Shown here piece by piece: positions 18,721-27,960 of a stretch of 64,000 bases of DNA (its first letter is position 1; the number at the start of each line of letters is the position of its first letter). This stretch comes from an uncultured SAR324 cluster bacterium (GTDB taxonomy: Bacteria > SAR324 > NAC60-12), in NCBI GenBank assembly GCA_905182865.1, contig CAJJCY010000001.1, positions 186,001 to 250,000 on the forward strand. The letters are read 5' to 3'. A program made the translations under genes and the position numbers. A model generated the notes under the pieces. It was given only the letters and a program-made list of their open reading frames with translations. It was not told the DNA's origin and searched no databases.

Positions 18721-19695
18721 ATGCAGCAAATTACACTTGATGAAATAGAAGCAGCAGCAAGTATAGTTTATGCTGAAATGCAGGCGACTCCTCAATATTG
18801 CTGGCCGCTTCTTTGTGAACGTTTAGGCACAGAAGTCTGGGTAAAGCATGAAAATCACACGCCAATTGGTTCTTTCAAGATACGTGGTGGATTAGTTTAT
18901 TTCGCCAATCTCGTGAAATCCTCAGAAATGCCAAAGGGAATTGTCAGTGCAACCCGCGGAAATCATGGGCAGTCTGTTGGTTTTGCTGCTCGGCGCTACG
19001 GAATTCCGGCTACAATCTTAGTGCCACATGGAAACAGCGTGGAGAAAAATGCTGCAATGCGTGCTTTTGGTGTGCATTTGATAGAGCATGGTGAAGATTT
19101 TCAGGCAGCCCGAGAATATGCGAAAGATCTGGCACATGAAAAATCACTGAAAATGATATCTTCGTTTGATCCACTATTAGTTACAGGTGTCGCCACTTAT
19201 AGTTTGGAATTGCTGAGAGCGGTCAAGGATCTTGATGTTGTTTACGTTCCCATTGGATTGGGATCTGGAATTTGTGGAATGCTTGCAGTACGTGATGCAT
19301 TAGAATTGAATACAGAGATCGTCGGAGTTGTATCAGCACATGCCAATACCTATGCGAAGTCATTCGTTAGCAGAAGTCCCGTTGAATCAACGGTGAGTAC
19401 CAAAATTGCTGATGGAATTGACTGCCGAGTTCCGGAACAGTCTGCGTTGGATTTGATTTGGAAAGGTGTTGAGAGGATTGTGCAGGTTAGTGATACTGAA
19501 ATTGCGGAGTCGATGCGGATTATGTATGAATGCACACATAATGTCTGCGAAGGCGCGGGTGCTGCAGCAATTGCGGCAGCACTACAGGAGTCATCAAAAA
19601 ATAAAGGACTAAAAGTGGCGGTTATCGCGTCCGGAGGTAATGTGGACCGTGATGTTTTTGCGAAAATACTGAATGGAGAAAATTTTGTAGACTGA
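18721..19695 (+). CDS. PLP-dependent threonine dehydratase-type (fold II) lyase
   Basis: The 324-residue protein has the PLP lysine near residue 53 in NHTPIGSFKIRGG, the ATRGNHGQSVGFAA Asn loop, the glycine-rich phosphate loop GLGSGICGM and a C-terminal ASGGNVDRDVF. It lacks the C-terminal ACT regulatory domain of biosynthetic IlvA, so it resembles catabolic threonine dehydratase, serine racemase or hydroxyaspartate dehydratase. It follows trpEG by only 2 bp, so it is co-translated with it. The link to tryptophan synthesis is unusual; supply or removal of serine is a possible, unproven reason. Confidence 0.85.
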   Translation: MQQITLDEIEAAASIVYAEMQATPQYCWPLLCERLGTEVWVKHENHTPIGSFKIRGGLVYFANLVKSSEMPKGIVSATRGNHGQSVGFAARRYGIPATILVPHGNSVEKNAAMRAFGVHLIEHGEDFQAAREYAKDLAHEKSLKMISSFDPLLVTGVATYSLELLRAVKDLDVVYVPIGLGSGICGMLAVRDALELNTEIVGVVSAHANTYAKSFVSRSPVESTVSTKIADGIDCRVPEQSALDLIWKGVERIVQVSDTEIAESMRIMYECTHNVCEGAGAAAIAAALQESSKNKGLKVAVIASGGNVDRDVFAKILNGENFVD

Positions 19696-19719
19696 AAAAA
19701 GAAAATCAATCAGTAAATT

Positions 19720-20064
19720 TTAAAGTATACAGCGGTATTTTCCTGGAGCGAGAGTGATTTCTGAAGTACGGGGTAGCACAAAGGTGAGGTCATTCTTAAA
19801 ATAAACTATGATTTTTGTTTCGTTAATGAAAATCCACGAGGGAGTTGACTTGCTCCACGCTTGATGTGGCGCTTTTGCATCCAGATATGGTAAGCGGCAG
19901 AGGTAGCGTACCTCCATTGCTTTCTCAGAAGGATATATAAAACTGGAAGGGGCTGAAGATTCACAGCCGGGCAAAAATGTTAGAGTAAGAACTAGCAGTA
20001 TTAAATATTTTTTAATGATTGTATTTTGTTGAAGCAGAGATTGATCAACACCTAATACCATCAT
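19720..20064 (-). CDS. Small putative lipoprotein of unknown function
   Basis: A hydrophobic stretch LILLVLTLTFLPGC gives a lipobox (LPGC) at about residue 34 of the 114-residue frame. The true start is therefore probably an internal codon nearer to IIKKYLILL. The mature part of about 80 residues contains two more Cys and no domain I recognise. It faces the end of the PLP dehydratase gene and lies just downstream of the zinc-ribbon gene on the same strand. Confidence 0.5.
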   Translation of the reverse strand: MMVLGVDQSLLQQNTIIKKYLILLVLTLTFLPGCESSAPSSFIYPSEKAMEVRYLCRLPYLDAKAPHQAWSKSTPSWIFINETKIIVYFKNDLTFVLPRTSEITLAPGKYRCIL

Positions 20065-20079
20065 GCATGATAAGAAATA

Positions 20080-20838
20080 TCAGGCCGCGGAATCTTCTTC
20101 TTCCTCAACTTCAGGAAAGTACAAAATGCGCGAACAATTAGGGCAATTTTTATGGGAATCTGTGTTTGTCATCAGTTCGTTAACAAGCTGGGGCAATAAA
20201 ACCATGTTACAGCCGCTGCAGCTTTTATCCTCAATGGCACAGATTGGGGTTGAAATTCCACTTTCCTGGCAGCGCTCAAAAAAACGTTTGATTTTTTGAG
20301 GAACTTTTTTCAGTAAACGTTTGCGTCTAGGCTCAAGAGTTCCAATCTTTTTTTCTGCTTTTGCCTGTTTTTTCAGCAGACCGGATGTTTCCTGCTCAAA
20401 TTCTGTATTTGATTCACTGAGCTGGTTGTTAATGGTTCCAATTTCTTTTTCAAGATCTTCTTTTTTCAGATCCAAATCGAGCATATTGTCTTCCAGCAGA
20501 CCTAGAATTTTTCGTGCTTCCTCCAGTTGGTTTTTACTGGTTGCAAATTCTTTTTCGTTGCGTATCTTAGGAACTTGACTGTCCAGGCGGGAAATCAATT
20601 CTTCCTGAATTTGAAGATTGTTTTTTACATTCTTGCATTCAGCAATCAATAGTTCAAATTCGTCTTTTTTTTGTTGGATTGTTTTTTGATGTTGGTCAAC
20701 AACTGAACGTGCTTTATCAATCTGTCTTTCCAAATGAGATTTTGCGAAAACAAATTTCTGTAAATCTCGGTCAGTTTCCGCAAGTTTAATCAATGGTTCT
20801 ATAGTTTGTGGCATGGATGTTCTGAATGATAAAGTCAC
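20080..20838 (-). CDS. Coiled-coil protein with C4 zinc ribbon (CT398/DUF164 family)
   Basis: The 252-residue frame begins with GTG; an ATG at 20814 (MPQTIEPLIKLAETD) fits the family start better. Residues about 10-180 form a long antiparallel coiled coil with the conserved RNEKEFATSKNQLEEARK region. The C-terminus has a zinc ribbon with CSGCNMVLLPQLVNEL and CPNCSRILYF, typical of this family, which resembles the Chlamydia protein CT398. It is thought to act as an adaptor near sigma-54 or secretion components; I cannot specify a role here. Confidence 0.8.
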   Translation of the reverse strand: MTLSFRTSMPQTIEPLIKLAETDRDLQKFVFAKSHLERQIDKARSVVDQHQKTIQQKKDEFELLIAECKNVKNNLQIQEELISRLDSQVPKIRNEKEFATSKNQLEEARKILGLLEDNMLDLDLKKEDLEKEIGTINNQLSESNTEFEQETSGLLKKQAKAEKKIGTLEPRRKRLLKKVPQKIKRFFERCQESGISTPICAIEDKSCSGCNMVLLPQLVNELMTNTDSHKNCPNCSRILYFPEVEEEEDSAA

Positions 20839-21069
20839 TTTTGAAAAGTTAATCCTGTAATTATCTCAGTAAATTATTGACTTTACAAGTGTAATATGAT
20901 TTTATTTTTTACGGAATCCATATTGATCTGTGATCCTGCAAGGAACATCTGTTAGCTGTCGTTTCCCATTTAAATCAGTTAAGCATACCTTCATCAAATT
21001 ATTGTACAATTCATTGTGTTTTGCCGCCCTAAACAGCTTTAGAGTATCATCATTTTAACATAACATGAA
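20839..21069. other. 231-bp intergenic region, no gene seen
   Basis: AT-rich spacer between the zinc-ribbon gene and the end of the TPR gene. It contains stop codons in all frames and no clear hairpin followed by a T-run. Confidence 0.3.
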
Positions 21070-22182
21070 TCATGTTAACGCAGGTGGGCTGGAGTCCTGT
21101 TCTCCTTTGCGGAAACGCAGCAATTGTTTTCGTAGGTATGAATGACGGTTTGGCGGATAATCAACTTCCCGAGCAGCTTTATGGATAGTTTCAAGGGCTT
21201 TAATTCTGTCTCCAGACTGAAAGTAGGCCTCTGCTAATGTGTCTAAACTGTCAATTGTAGGATTAAGTTCAACTGATTTCAAGGCTAATTCCATACCTTT
21301 CTCAAGATTACGTACCTGCCTGTCTTGAGCAGTTAAATAAAGCCAGGCAAGGTTGTTCAGCACCAAGTCATGTTCCGGACGGTGAGTTGCTATTAATTCG
21401 TAAAGCTCAATGGTTTTGGCTTCGTTGCCTGTCAATGTATAGACGTTTGCCAGCCGGAAACTGACATCAAATGCTTGCGGATGTTTCTGTAAAAAAAGGC
21501 TGTAATGCTGCTTGCTTTTTTCCAGATTATCCATTCTTTCGTAGACCCAGCCCAAGCGTGCGTGTATCCAGGCATTGTCCGGAAGTGCTTCTAAAACGGC
21601 CTCAAAATGACGTGCAGCAAGCTCTCTGTTTCCCAGCATTTCGTGGAAATACCCCCATTGCTCATTTATCCAGGGGGAGAGTTGTTTTGAGGTCATATCC
21701 TGCGGGTCCATTTTAATTTCTTGTGGAGCTTCTTCGAGTAAATAGTGCATATTTTTCAGTACTTGCCGTGTAAAAGGATCTGTGCGAACAGAAGTAATTT
21801 CCTGCCAGATTTCTTCTGTCCTTTTGCTGGCTAATGCACCCAGGACTGGCAGAAGCATCTTGAAGTCATCTCCGATCCAGCGACGCTGCTGTGCTTCTGG
21901 CAGCAAAAGCAAATAAAGATTCCAGGCCCAGAGATTCCCTGGATTTTCATACAAAGCATGAGTAATGTTTTGACGGGCTTCTTCTGTTTTCTTTAGTTTC
22001 CATTGCGTAAAACCCAAATGTGTCAGCAGCAAAGAGTTGTTTGGGCGGATTGTTAATAGTTTTTTGAAAATATTTTCTGCCTCTTTCCAGCGTTTCTGCA
22101 ATTCATACAGCCGCCCCTGAGTTTGAAGTATTCCCGCTGAATCCTGGTACTCTGCAAGATTTTTTTCCAGATATTTTTGGTG
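21070..22182 (-). CDS. C-terminal TPR segment downstream of an in-frame TGA
   Basis: The segment encodes about 370 residues of TPR helices (for example HFEAVLEALPDNAWIHARLGWVYERM). It is in exactly the same frame as the TPR gene ending at 22183, separated from it by a single TGA codon. Between the stop and the first candidate start (TTG at 22101) lie 27 further coding-like codons (HQKYLEKNLAEYQDSAG...), which are TPR-like. This suggests one original gene of about 890 codons. Independent re-initiation at the TTG is the alternative. Confidence 0.65.
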   Translation of the reverse strand, partial: HQKYLEKNLAEYQDSAGILQTQGRLYELQKRWKEAENIFKKLLTIRPNNSLLLTHLGFTQWKLKKTEEARQNITHALYENPGNLWAWNLYLLLLPEAQQRRWIGDDFKMLLPVLGALASKRTEEIWQEITSVRTDPFTRQVLKNMHYLLEEAPQEIKMDPQDMTSKQLSPWINEQWGYFHEMLGNRELAARHFEAVLEALPDNAWIHARLGWVYERMDNLEKSKQHYSLFLQKHPQAFDVSFRLANVYTLTGNEAKTIELYELIATHRPEHDLVLNNLAWLYLTAQDRQVRNLEKGMELALKSVELNPTIDSLDTLAEAYFQSGDRIKALETIHKAAREVDYPPNRHSYLRKQLLRFRKGEQDSSPPALT

Positions 22183-23748
22183 TCAGAAAATGATCTTCTT
22201 CAACTTCAACTGAGATAGTTCTAGCAGAGCCCATTCTGAATTCGGCTTAAGTTTGAGAAAATCATTTAGCGCATTTTCTGCTTCATCTTCGCGTTCTGTG
22301 TTTAATAAAATTCCAATTTGCTGGACGTGTGCCCATTCAAAATCCGGAGAACTTGAGAGTGCTTTTTTAAACCAGTACAAAGCCTTTTCCGGATGTTTCA
22401 AGTTTTTTTCATAAAACCCAAGCTTTGCAAGTGCAGCACTGTTGTCTGGTTTTGCCTCGATAAAACCCAAAATAATTTTTGCTGCCTTTTCAAAAAGTCT
22501 ATGAGATTCATAATAAGCAAGTAGTTTTTCAATTAGCTCTGTTTCTGCAGGGAATTTTTCCAGTCCACGCAAAAGAACCTCTTCACCTTTTTCAAACAAA
22601 AATTCGTTCCAATACAATTGATTCAGACGATTAACTACAACCAGGTTGTCCGGACCTTTTTCCATCAGCCTTTCGTAACGGGTAATTGCTTCCTCATTTT
22701 TTCCCAGCATTTCCAGGGCATGTCCTGTCTGCAGAATGGCCCAGTCGTTTTTAGGATCGGATTTTAGACCCTCCTCAAAAGCCTGAAGTGCAGATTCCCA
22801 TTTTTTTTGAGAGAGATAAACCATACCCAATCGGAAATTAGCCCAGGGATATGGAGATTTTGATTCAAGTGCACGTAGTAAATGTGTCTCCGCCAGCACA
22901 AACTTTTCCTGTGTCCAGGCCAGGTTTCCCATATGTGCGTGTACCCAAATGTCATTCGGAAACAATTTGAGCATGTGTTGAAGAGTCTGGTGCAGGGATT
23001 CCGAGATTTCATCAGAGTATTTCTGACTGGTTAGGTCCAGCTCTTTTTCCTGCAAATCCGCATAACGGCGAAGGTAAAGTTTTGATTCCGGAGAAAGCTC
23101 AACTGCCCGGAACATTGCCAGTCTTGCCTGATGAGTTTCACCACGCCTTTCCCATAATGTTGAAATTCTCAGCCAGAGATCAGGATTCCGTCCATTTATT
23201 TCGCTGGCGGCAATTAAAGCATTAAGTGCCTGCTCTGACTGATCCGGTACATTTGAGGCAGTCCTCCGGTCTAAAATCACACCAATCAGATAAAGAGCTT
23301 CAAACAAATCAGGTTTCAAAGAAAGTGCTTTGCGTGCGTCATTCAAAGCAAGCTGCTGTTTTTCCAGACGCAAGTACAGTTGCGCTCTATCCAGAAAAAG
23401 GAGCGGTTCATCCGGATGTTTAGTGATTTGTTCTGTGTAATATTCTTGTGATTCTCTGTAATAACCCAACCCCTGAAACAGACCTCCCTCCATTCGAATG
23501 AGCGCAATCGAATCAGGAATATGCTGCTGTCCGGTACGGAGTACTGAAAATGTTTTAGTGTATCGTCCCTGAGTTTTCAGATATTGAGCCAGCCGGACGT
23601 AGCCGAGTTCGTGAACAGGATGAATCCGGATAGCATTGCGAAATCGAATTTCCTGTTCATCTGGAGCAGGATTGAAAATTCCCTGACAGCCGGTGACAAA
23701 CCACAAGATCCCAAAAACAATTATTCTCATTAAGAAAAGTTTTTTCAT
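22183..23748 (-). CDS. TPR-repeat lipoprotein-like protein of an ExbB/ExbD-type operon
   Basis: The 521-residue protein starts with a signal sequence MKKLFLMRIIVFGILWFVTGCQG whose TGC fits a lipoprotein cleavage site (VTGC). It then contains many TPRs such as DLFEALYLIGVILDR and PWANFRLGMVYLSQKKWESALQAFEEGL. It ends at TGA 22183-22185, after which the same frame continues as TPR sequence. It lies 11 bp downstream of the ExbD-like gene, forming a three-gene unit. It is probably an outer-membrane or periplasm-facing partner of the energised channel. There is no assigned function. Confidence 0.75.
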   Translation of the reverse strand: MKKLFLMRIIVFGILWFVTGCQGIFNPAPDEQEIRFRNAIRIHPVHELGYVRLAQYLKTQGRYTKTFSVLRTGQQHIPDSIALIRMEGGLFQGLGYYRESQEYYTEQITKHPDEPLLFLDRAQLYLRLEKQQLALNDARKALSLKPDLFEALYLIGVILDRRTASNVPDQSEQALNALIAASEINGRNPDLWLRISTLWERRGETHQARLAMFRAVELSPESKLYLRRYADLQEKELDLTSQKYSDEISESLHQTLQHMLKLFPNDIWVHAHMGNLAWTQEKFVLAETHLLRALESKSPYPWANFRLGMVYLSQKKWESALQAFEEGLKSDPKNDWAILQTGHALEMLGKNEEAITRYERLMEKGPDNLVVVNRLNQLYWNEFLFEKGEEVLLRGLEKFPAETELIEKLLAYYESHRLFEKAAKIILGFIEAKPDNSAALAKLGFYEKNLKHPEKALYWFKKALSSSPDFEWAHVQQIGILLNTEREDEAENALNDFLKLKPNSEWALLELSQLKLKKIIF

Positions 23749-23759
23749 AACATCAAATA

Positions 23760-24284
23760 TCAGCCTTCAGAATTAAGTCCCTGATATGGTATTTCCCATT
23801 TCGGTAGCATTGGTTCCAGTCCAAAATTTAATCCTCCAATTTTTTCAATTGCAACCATCAATAATTCTGAAGTTAACACTCCGTCAGGATAAACCAGTAA
23901 AAGAGGGTAATATTCTGTTTTACCAAACTTTTTTTTAATATCAGTATTTAGCTGAAATAGCTGAACCAGGTATGACAATAGTTCCGGATTTTCACCTTGA
24001 AGCTGGTTCAGCAATTCATCAAGAGAGAGGCTGTATTCCCGGTTCTCAAACAAATTGTAATATTCTATACGATCCGCATAACAGCGGATAAAAATGGGTT
24101 TGACATATCCGGGTGCACCGACCCATTCAAATTGCACACGTTTGGACTCCTTGCGAGAATCTGCACTCTCAGGAACAACAAGTAAAAAGCTAATTGAAAG
24201 GAATGCTAAAATTCCCATTGTACTGAGTAGGACACTCAGAAATGGGAAAAGTGTTATTTTAGGAGAATTAGAAGCATACCTCAT
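23760..24284 (-). CDS. ExbD/TolR-like protein lacking the usual transmembrane aspartate
   Basis: The 174-residue protein has the ExbD layout: a short N-terminus (NSPKITLFPFLSVLL), one transmembrane helix (about residues 14-36) and a periplasmic domain with the TSELLMVAIEKIG stretch that resembles the ExbD C-terminus. Where ExbD/TolR/MotB carry a proton-accepting Asp just inside the helix, this protein has FPFLSVLLSTMG with Ser/Leu. The start overlaps the end of the ExbB-like gene by 4 bp, so the pair is translationally coupled. Either the proton path uses other residues or the complex is not proton-driven. Confidence 0.65.
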   Translation of the reverse strand: MRYASNSPKITLFPFLSVLLSTMGILAFLSISFLLVVPESADSRKESKRVQFEWVGAPGYVKPIFIRCYADRIEYYNLFENREYSLSLDELLNQLQGENPELLSYLVQLFQLNTDIKKKFGKTEYYPLLLVYPDGVLTSELLMVAIEKIGGLNFGLEPMLPKWEIPYQGLNSEG

Positions 24285-25462
24285 TGTTTTAAAGGTTGGG
24301 CGTTTTCGGTTGGCGGTTCATTGTCTTTTTTGTCTTTTTTCTTTAAATTTTCAGTGTTTTCAAGGACATTTACCACTTGATCGGTGTCACTCATTTTGTC
24401 TTTTGCTTCAAATAAGGATTCACTGAATTTTTGAATCAAGGGCTGTAATCCATCAACTTGCGCTGCAAATCCTTTTGAATAACGTTCCACGGATTCAAGA
24501 ACGGGTGAAACCTGTTTGCGCCAATTCTCAGAAAACTCTGCCATCTGTTCCAAATGTTCACTAACTGTATCATCCAGCATCTCATCTCCAGGACGTACAT
24601 GTAAATTCGGCAGTAAATCTTCCAGACAGTAATCTTCAACACTGAGAAGCAAATCTTCTTCTCGTTTTCGCAAAGATGAAGCAAGCATCATGATCGGAAC
24701 TACTCCAACCAATGCAATAAATGTAGTGCTGAATGCAACTGATAATCCACTGGTAACTCCTCCCAAAGCCGAGCGCATTTGCGTGTTCAAATCAGTGCCG
24801 CCGGTGTTACGGATAAAATCTGAAAATTCGCCGACTGACTGTCCGATTCCAAAAACGGTACCGATAAACCCAAGAATGGGAATTGCCCAGATAAAAACGT
24901 TTAAAAGAGCATATCCGCTTTGCATTCTGTTGTGATCAATGTCTGCCTGATAATTGAGAATTGAAGTTATTTCTTCTTTTTTAGGAATGGCTTTGAGGTG
25001 TCTTAATGTGCGGCGTACTCTCCGGAAAATGACGCTGTCCTGAAATTTTTTTACTTTTTGCTCCTGCATAAACTGACTGATTTCCAAAATCCTTTCGTCC
25101 ACATCCCTGACATAAATGCCTTTTGATAAAGAGTCGTGCATGATCTGATTTCTGAAGGCCTCATATGCCAGGAGTTGTTGTCGAAACTGTCGCCACTTGA
25201 AAAAAATCAAAAACAGAGACCAAAGCACAAGGGCAACAATAGTTTCTGAGATATGACCTGAAAATAATTGCAGCCAGTATTCACTCCGTATGACAGGAAT
25301 CGGGAAAACGAGATAGAAAATTCCTGTGAAAAAGAGACTTAAAATAAGTGCTTTAAATGCATCTATTGATTCCATGCCTGGTTGTTCTGACAGGTATGCA
25401 TGGCATTTTTGACAGTAGGCAGCAGTGTCAGAATTGGACCATCCGCATTTTAAACATTTCAT
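24281..25462 (-). CDS. MotA/TolQ/ExbB-family channel protein with N-terminal zinc ribbon
   Basis: The 393-residue protein opens with a rubredoxin-like zinc ribbon (CLKCGWSN...AYCQKC, residues 3-19). Two membrane segments follow (about 36-58 and 68-88), a cytoplasmic helical region, then the MotA/TolQ/ExbB signature: IPILGFIGTVFGIGQSVGEF, AFSTTFIALVGVVPIMML. The C-terminus is a Lys/Glu-rich tail. The first gene of a unit with an ExbD-like and a TPR lipoprotein gene. The family forms pentameric motor stators; the zinc ribbon is an unusual addition. Confidence 0.85.
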   Translation of the reverse strand: MKCLKCGWSNSDTAAYCQKCHAYLSEQPGMESIDAFKALILSLFFTGIFYLVFPIPVIRSEYWLQLFSGHISETIVALVLWSLFLIFFKWRQFRQQLLAYEAFRNQIMHDSLSKGIYVRDVDERILEISQFMQEQKVKKFQDSVIFRRVRRTLRHLKAIPKKEEITSILNYQADIDHNRMQSGYALLNVFIWAIPILGFIGTVFGIGQSVGEFSDFIRNTGGTDLNTQMRSALGGVTSGLSVAFSTTFIALVGVVPIMMLASSLRKREEDLLLSVEDYCLEDLLPNLHVRPGDEMLDDTVSEHLEQMAEFSENWRKQVSPVLESVERYSKGFAAQVDGLQPLIQKFSESLFEAKDKMSDTDQVVNVLENTENLKKKDKKDNEPPTENAQPLKQ

Positions 25463-25586
25463 CAGTTAACCAATATTTTGTATGAGCATTTTTTAAATTT
25501 AAGCAGCTTCTGATTGACCACTCGGGTACATTTACTTACCATGAAGAATAACATATTCATAAAATAGTTACATTTCCAAATTTAAA

Positions 25587-26639
25587 ATGTCAAAACTGCA
25601 CAATATAAAAAACTGGACGCGCCAAAAATTACGTGAGTGGATGGCTGAAAAATCCACAACAAACTTCAAGGTAAAGGAATTCAGGGCAGATCAAGTATTT
25701 TATTGGCTCTATACGCAACAGGTGGGAAGCTTTTCCGAAATGAATAATATTGGCAGGGAAACCCGAAAAATTTTGGAAGAGAATTTCTGGATCAGTTCAC
25801 TCGAAAAGGCTGAAAAACAACAATCTCAGGATGGTTCAATTAAATATCGTTTGTTACTGGATGACGGACTCAGCATAGAATCCGTGTTCATGCCGCATAC
25901 CAGTCATAATACAGTTTGTGTTTCATCTCAGGTAGGATGCGGAATGGGCTGTGATTTTTGCATGACTGGAACAATGGGTTTGGTGAGAAATCTAAATACT
26001 GCAGAAATTATCGACCAAGTATTGACAGTCTTGAAAGATCAGCCTGAGGGAGAGAAGATTCGGAATATTGTTTTTATGGGAATGGGTGAGCCCTTTCATA
26101 ATTATCAAAATCTCATGCAAGCTCTGGAAATTCTTACGGATGAGCATGGTTTTAATTTTTCACAGCGCCGTATCACGGTTTCCACTTCGGGGTTACTGCC
26201 AAAAATCCGGCGTTTTGGGGAAGAAAAAATCAAGGCCAATCTGGCAATTTCCTTGAATGGTGTAACTGATAATGTTCGTTCAAAACTTATGCCTGTTAAC
26301 ATTCCATACAATCTGGAAAAGCTCATTAAAGTTTGTCGAGAGTTTCCTTTGGAATCACGGAGACGTATTACATTTGAGTACATCCTGATTCGTGATTTGA
26401 CAGATTCAATAAAAGATGCAAAGGGATTGATTAGTTTGCTGCACGGTATGAAATTCAAGATCAATTTGATTCCCTTCAACTCAGTTCCAGGCAGCAAATA
26501 TTTGTCACCTTCTCAGGGACAGTCACGCAAATTTCAAAAGTACCTTCTAGATCATGGTGTTGTTGCCCCAATAAGAATTTCCAAAGGACAGGATATTCAG
26601 GGTGCATGTGGTCAATTAGTTATTGGAGCAAAGGCGTGA
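25587..26639 (+). CDS. rlmN: Dual-specificity 23S rRNA/tRNA adenine-C2 methyltransferase
   Basis: The 350-residue radical SAM enzyme shows CGMGCDFCMTG (iron-sulfur cysteines at about 118, 122 and 125), FMGMGEPFHNY, STSGLLPKI, LAISLNG, PVN, and a C-terminal GACGQL containing the Cys that forms the methyl-transfer intermediate. RlmN methylates C2 of A2503 in 23S rRNA and A37 of certain tRNAs. It is divergent from the ExbB unit, with about 124 bp between them holding the promoters of both. Confidence 0.95.
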   Translation: MSKLHNIKNWTRQKLREWMAEKSTTNFKVKEFRADQVFYWLYTQQVGSFSEMNNIGRETRKILEENFWISSLEKAEKQQSQDGSIKYRLLLDDGLSIESVFMPHTSHNTVCVSSQVGCGMGCDFCMTGTMGLVRNLNTAEIIDQVLTVLKDQPEGEKIRNIVFMGMGEPFHNYQNLMQALEILTDEHGFNFSQRRITVSTSGLLPKIRRFGEEKIKANLAISLNGVTDNVRSKLMPVNIPYNLEKLIKVCREFPLESRRRITFEYILIRDLTDSIKDAKGLISLLHGMKFKINLIPFNSVPGSKYLSPSQGQSRKFQKYLLDHGVVAPIRISKGQDIQGACGQLVIGAKA

Positions 26640-26947
26640 CTTCAGAACCTCTAAGCTCTGTAATTATTTAGAAAAACTTATTCGAAAGTTCTTTTAATTA
26701 AATCATATAAACCAGCTTGAGCAGATTTTGTTAAATAGTTCTTGCCTTCAAAAACTTTACTATTTAGTTCCCATTGCTTAGAATAAGCTCAGGACTTATT
26801 TATAGGAAGCGAGAAAATTTTTATAAACTTATGCTAATATCATAAAGGTTTTACTTAATGTTTTAACCACAAATTGTGGATTGCATACTTATTGTGAGAC
26901 TGTCACCTATGACATTCTATCTCATATAATCTTAGAAATAAAAAATT
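26640..26947. other. 308-bp AT-rich spacer
   Basis: No ORF with support is seen. A short stretch (about 26895-26935) with GAGACTGTCACCTATGACATTC resembles a degenerate copy of the dispersed repeat seen near 39545. Confidence 0.35.
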
Positions 26948-27182
26948 ATGAATCAAACTGCAACCCCAGACTTTTTTCGAATTAGCTTTTAGTGACGGGA
27001 CTCCCCAAAAAGCTGTTATGACCGCATTAGTAGTGGGGACTATCCTGGCCATCATCAATCATGGTGATTCCATTCTTAAAGGTGAATCTATTAATTATTT
27101 TAAAATTTTGCTTACATATTGTGTCCCTTACTGTGTAACCACATGGGGTGCAATTCATGGTAAGCGTGTAAGATTATCATAG
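26948..27182 (+). CDS. nrtS: NrtS-like nitrate/nitrite transporter domain protein, frameshifted
   Basis: Starting at ATG 26948, the first frame reads MNQTATPDFF and then stops; skipping one T of the T6 run at 26972-26977 gives a continuous protein of about 77 residues (FELAFSDGTPQKAVMTALVV, TILAIINHGDSIL, ILLTYCVPYCVTTWGA). The INHGD and LTY.VPY motifs with two membrane helices match the small NrtS family linked to nitrate/nitrite transport. The homopolymer location makes a sequencing error likely. The NrtS name rests on memory of the motif. Confidence 0.6.
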
Positions 27183-27251
27183 ATCATCCTTTAAACTGAA
27201 ATGTAATCAATGTAAATACTGAATTACATAAAATAGACAAGATTCATTTCT

Positions 27252-27960
27252 ATGCCTGAGAAGAATAAGCAAGTCAAAATTATGTTGCTTATAGCCTTCT
27301 TCACCATTGTTGTTGCTTTGTTTTTCGTCTTCGATTTACAAAAGTATCTGACTCTCGAATATCTAAAATCCTCCAAAGCATTTTTCATTTCATCCTACGA
27401 GAACAATCCCATTTTGGTGTTGGGCAGTTATTTTCTATTTTACATAGTCATTACTGCATTTTCACTTCCAGGTGCAGTCTGGATGACTTTGGGAGGTGGG
27501 GCTTTTTTCGGATTATTTGCAGGAACAGTGATCGTTTCTTTCGCCAGTTCCATTGGTGCGACTTTAGCCATGTTAATTTCCCGTTTTTTGCTTCGGGACT
27601 GGGTGCAAAGCCGTTTTGAGAAACAGATGCAAATTATTAATGCAGGCATAAACAAAGACGGTGGTTTTTATTTATTCACTTTGAGGCTTGGTGCCGGCGG
27701 TTCCATTTTTTGTAATAAATTTGGGAATAGGCTTGACTCCATTACGTGCAGGCACTTTTTACTGGGTCAGTCAACTTGGAATGCTTCCGGGAACACTAGT
27801 TTATATAAATGCAGGTTCGGAACTTGGAAAAATACATTCCTTGGGTGAGATCCTTTCACCGACCCTGATTGCTTCGTTTGTACTGCTCGGAATATTTCCG
27901 CTGTTGGTAAAAAAAATGTTGGCTTTCATTGAAAAAAGGAGAAACAAAGAAAATGTATAA
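27252..27960 (+). CDS. TVP38/TMEM64 (VTT-domain) membrane protein, frameshifted
   Basis: Frames 27252-27848 and 27688-27960 join into one protein of about 235 residues. The first gives an N-terminal helix, GAVWMTLGGGAFFG and GATLAMLISRFLLRD; the second gives LVPAVPFFVINLGIGLT, GMLPGTLVYINAGSEL and a final helix. This is the conserved VTT order (F..R..P..P......G). The shift occurs at GG 27690-27691, where one extra base is enough to explain it. It is followed by a flavin disulfide-reductase remnant and DUF547, a gene order commonly seen with this family. Confidence 0.75.

Noticed and set aside
4668-19695. Beta-hydroxyaspartate cycle from the class V aminotransferase and the PLP dehydratase
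   Set aside because: The two genes are 13 kb apart, with no aldolase (BhcC) or imine reductase (BhcD) in the window.
22183-22185. TGA in the TPR gene as selenocysteine
   Set aside because: It does not align with a Cys or redox motif and I saw no suitable hairpin; TPR proteins are not known selenoproteins.
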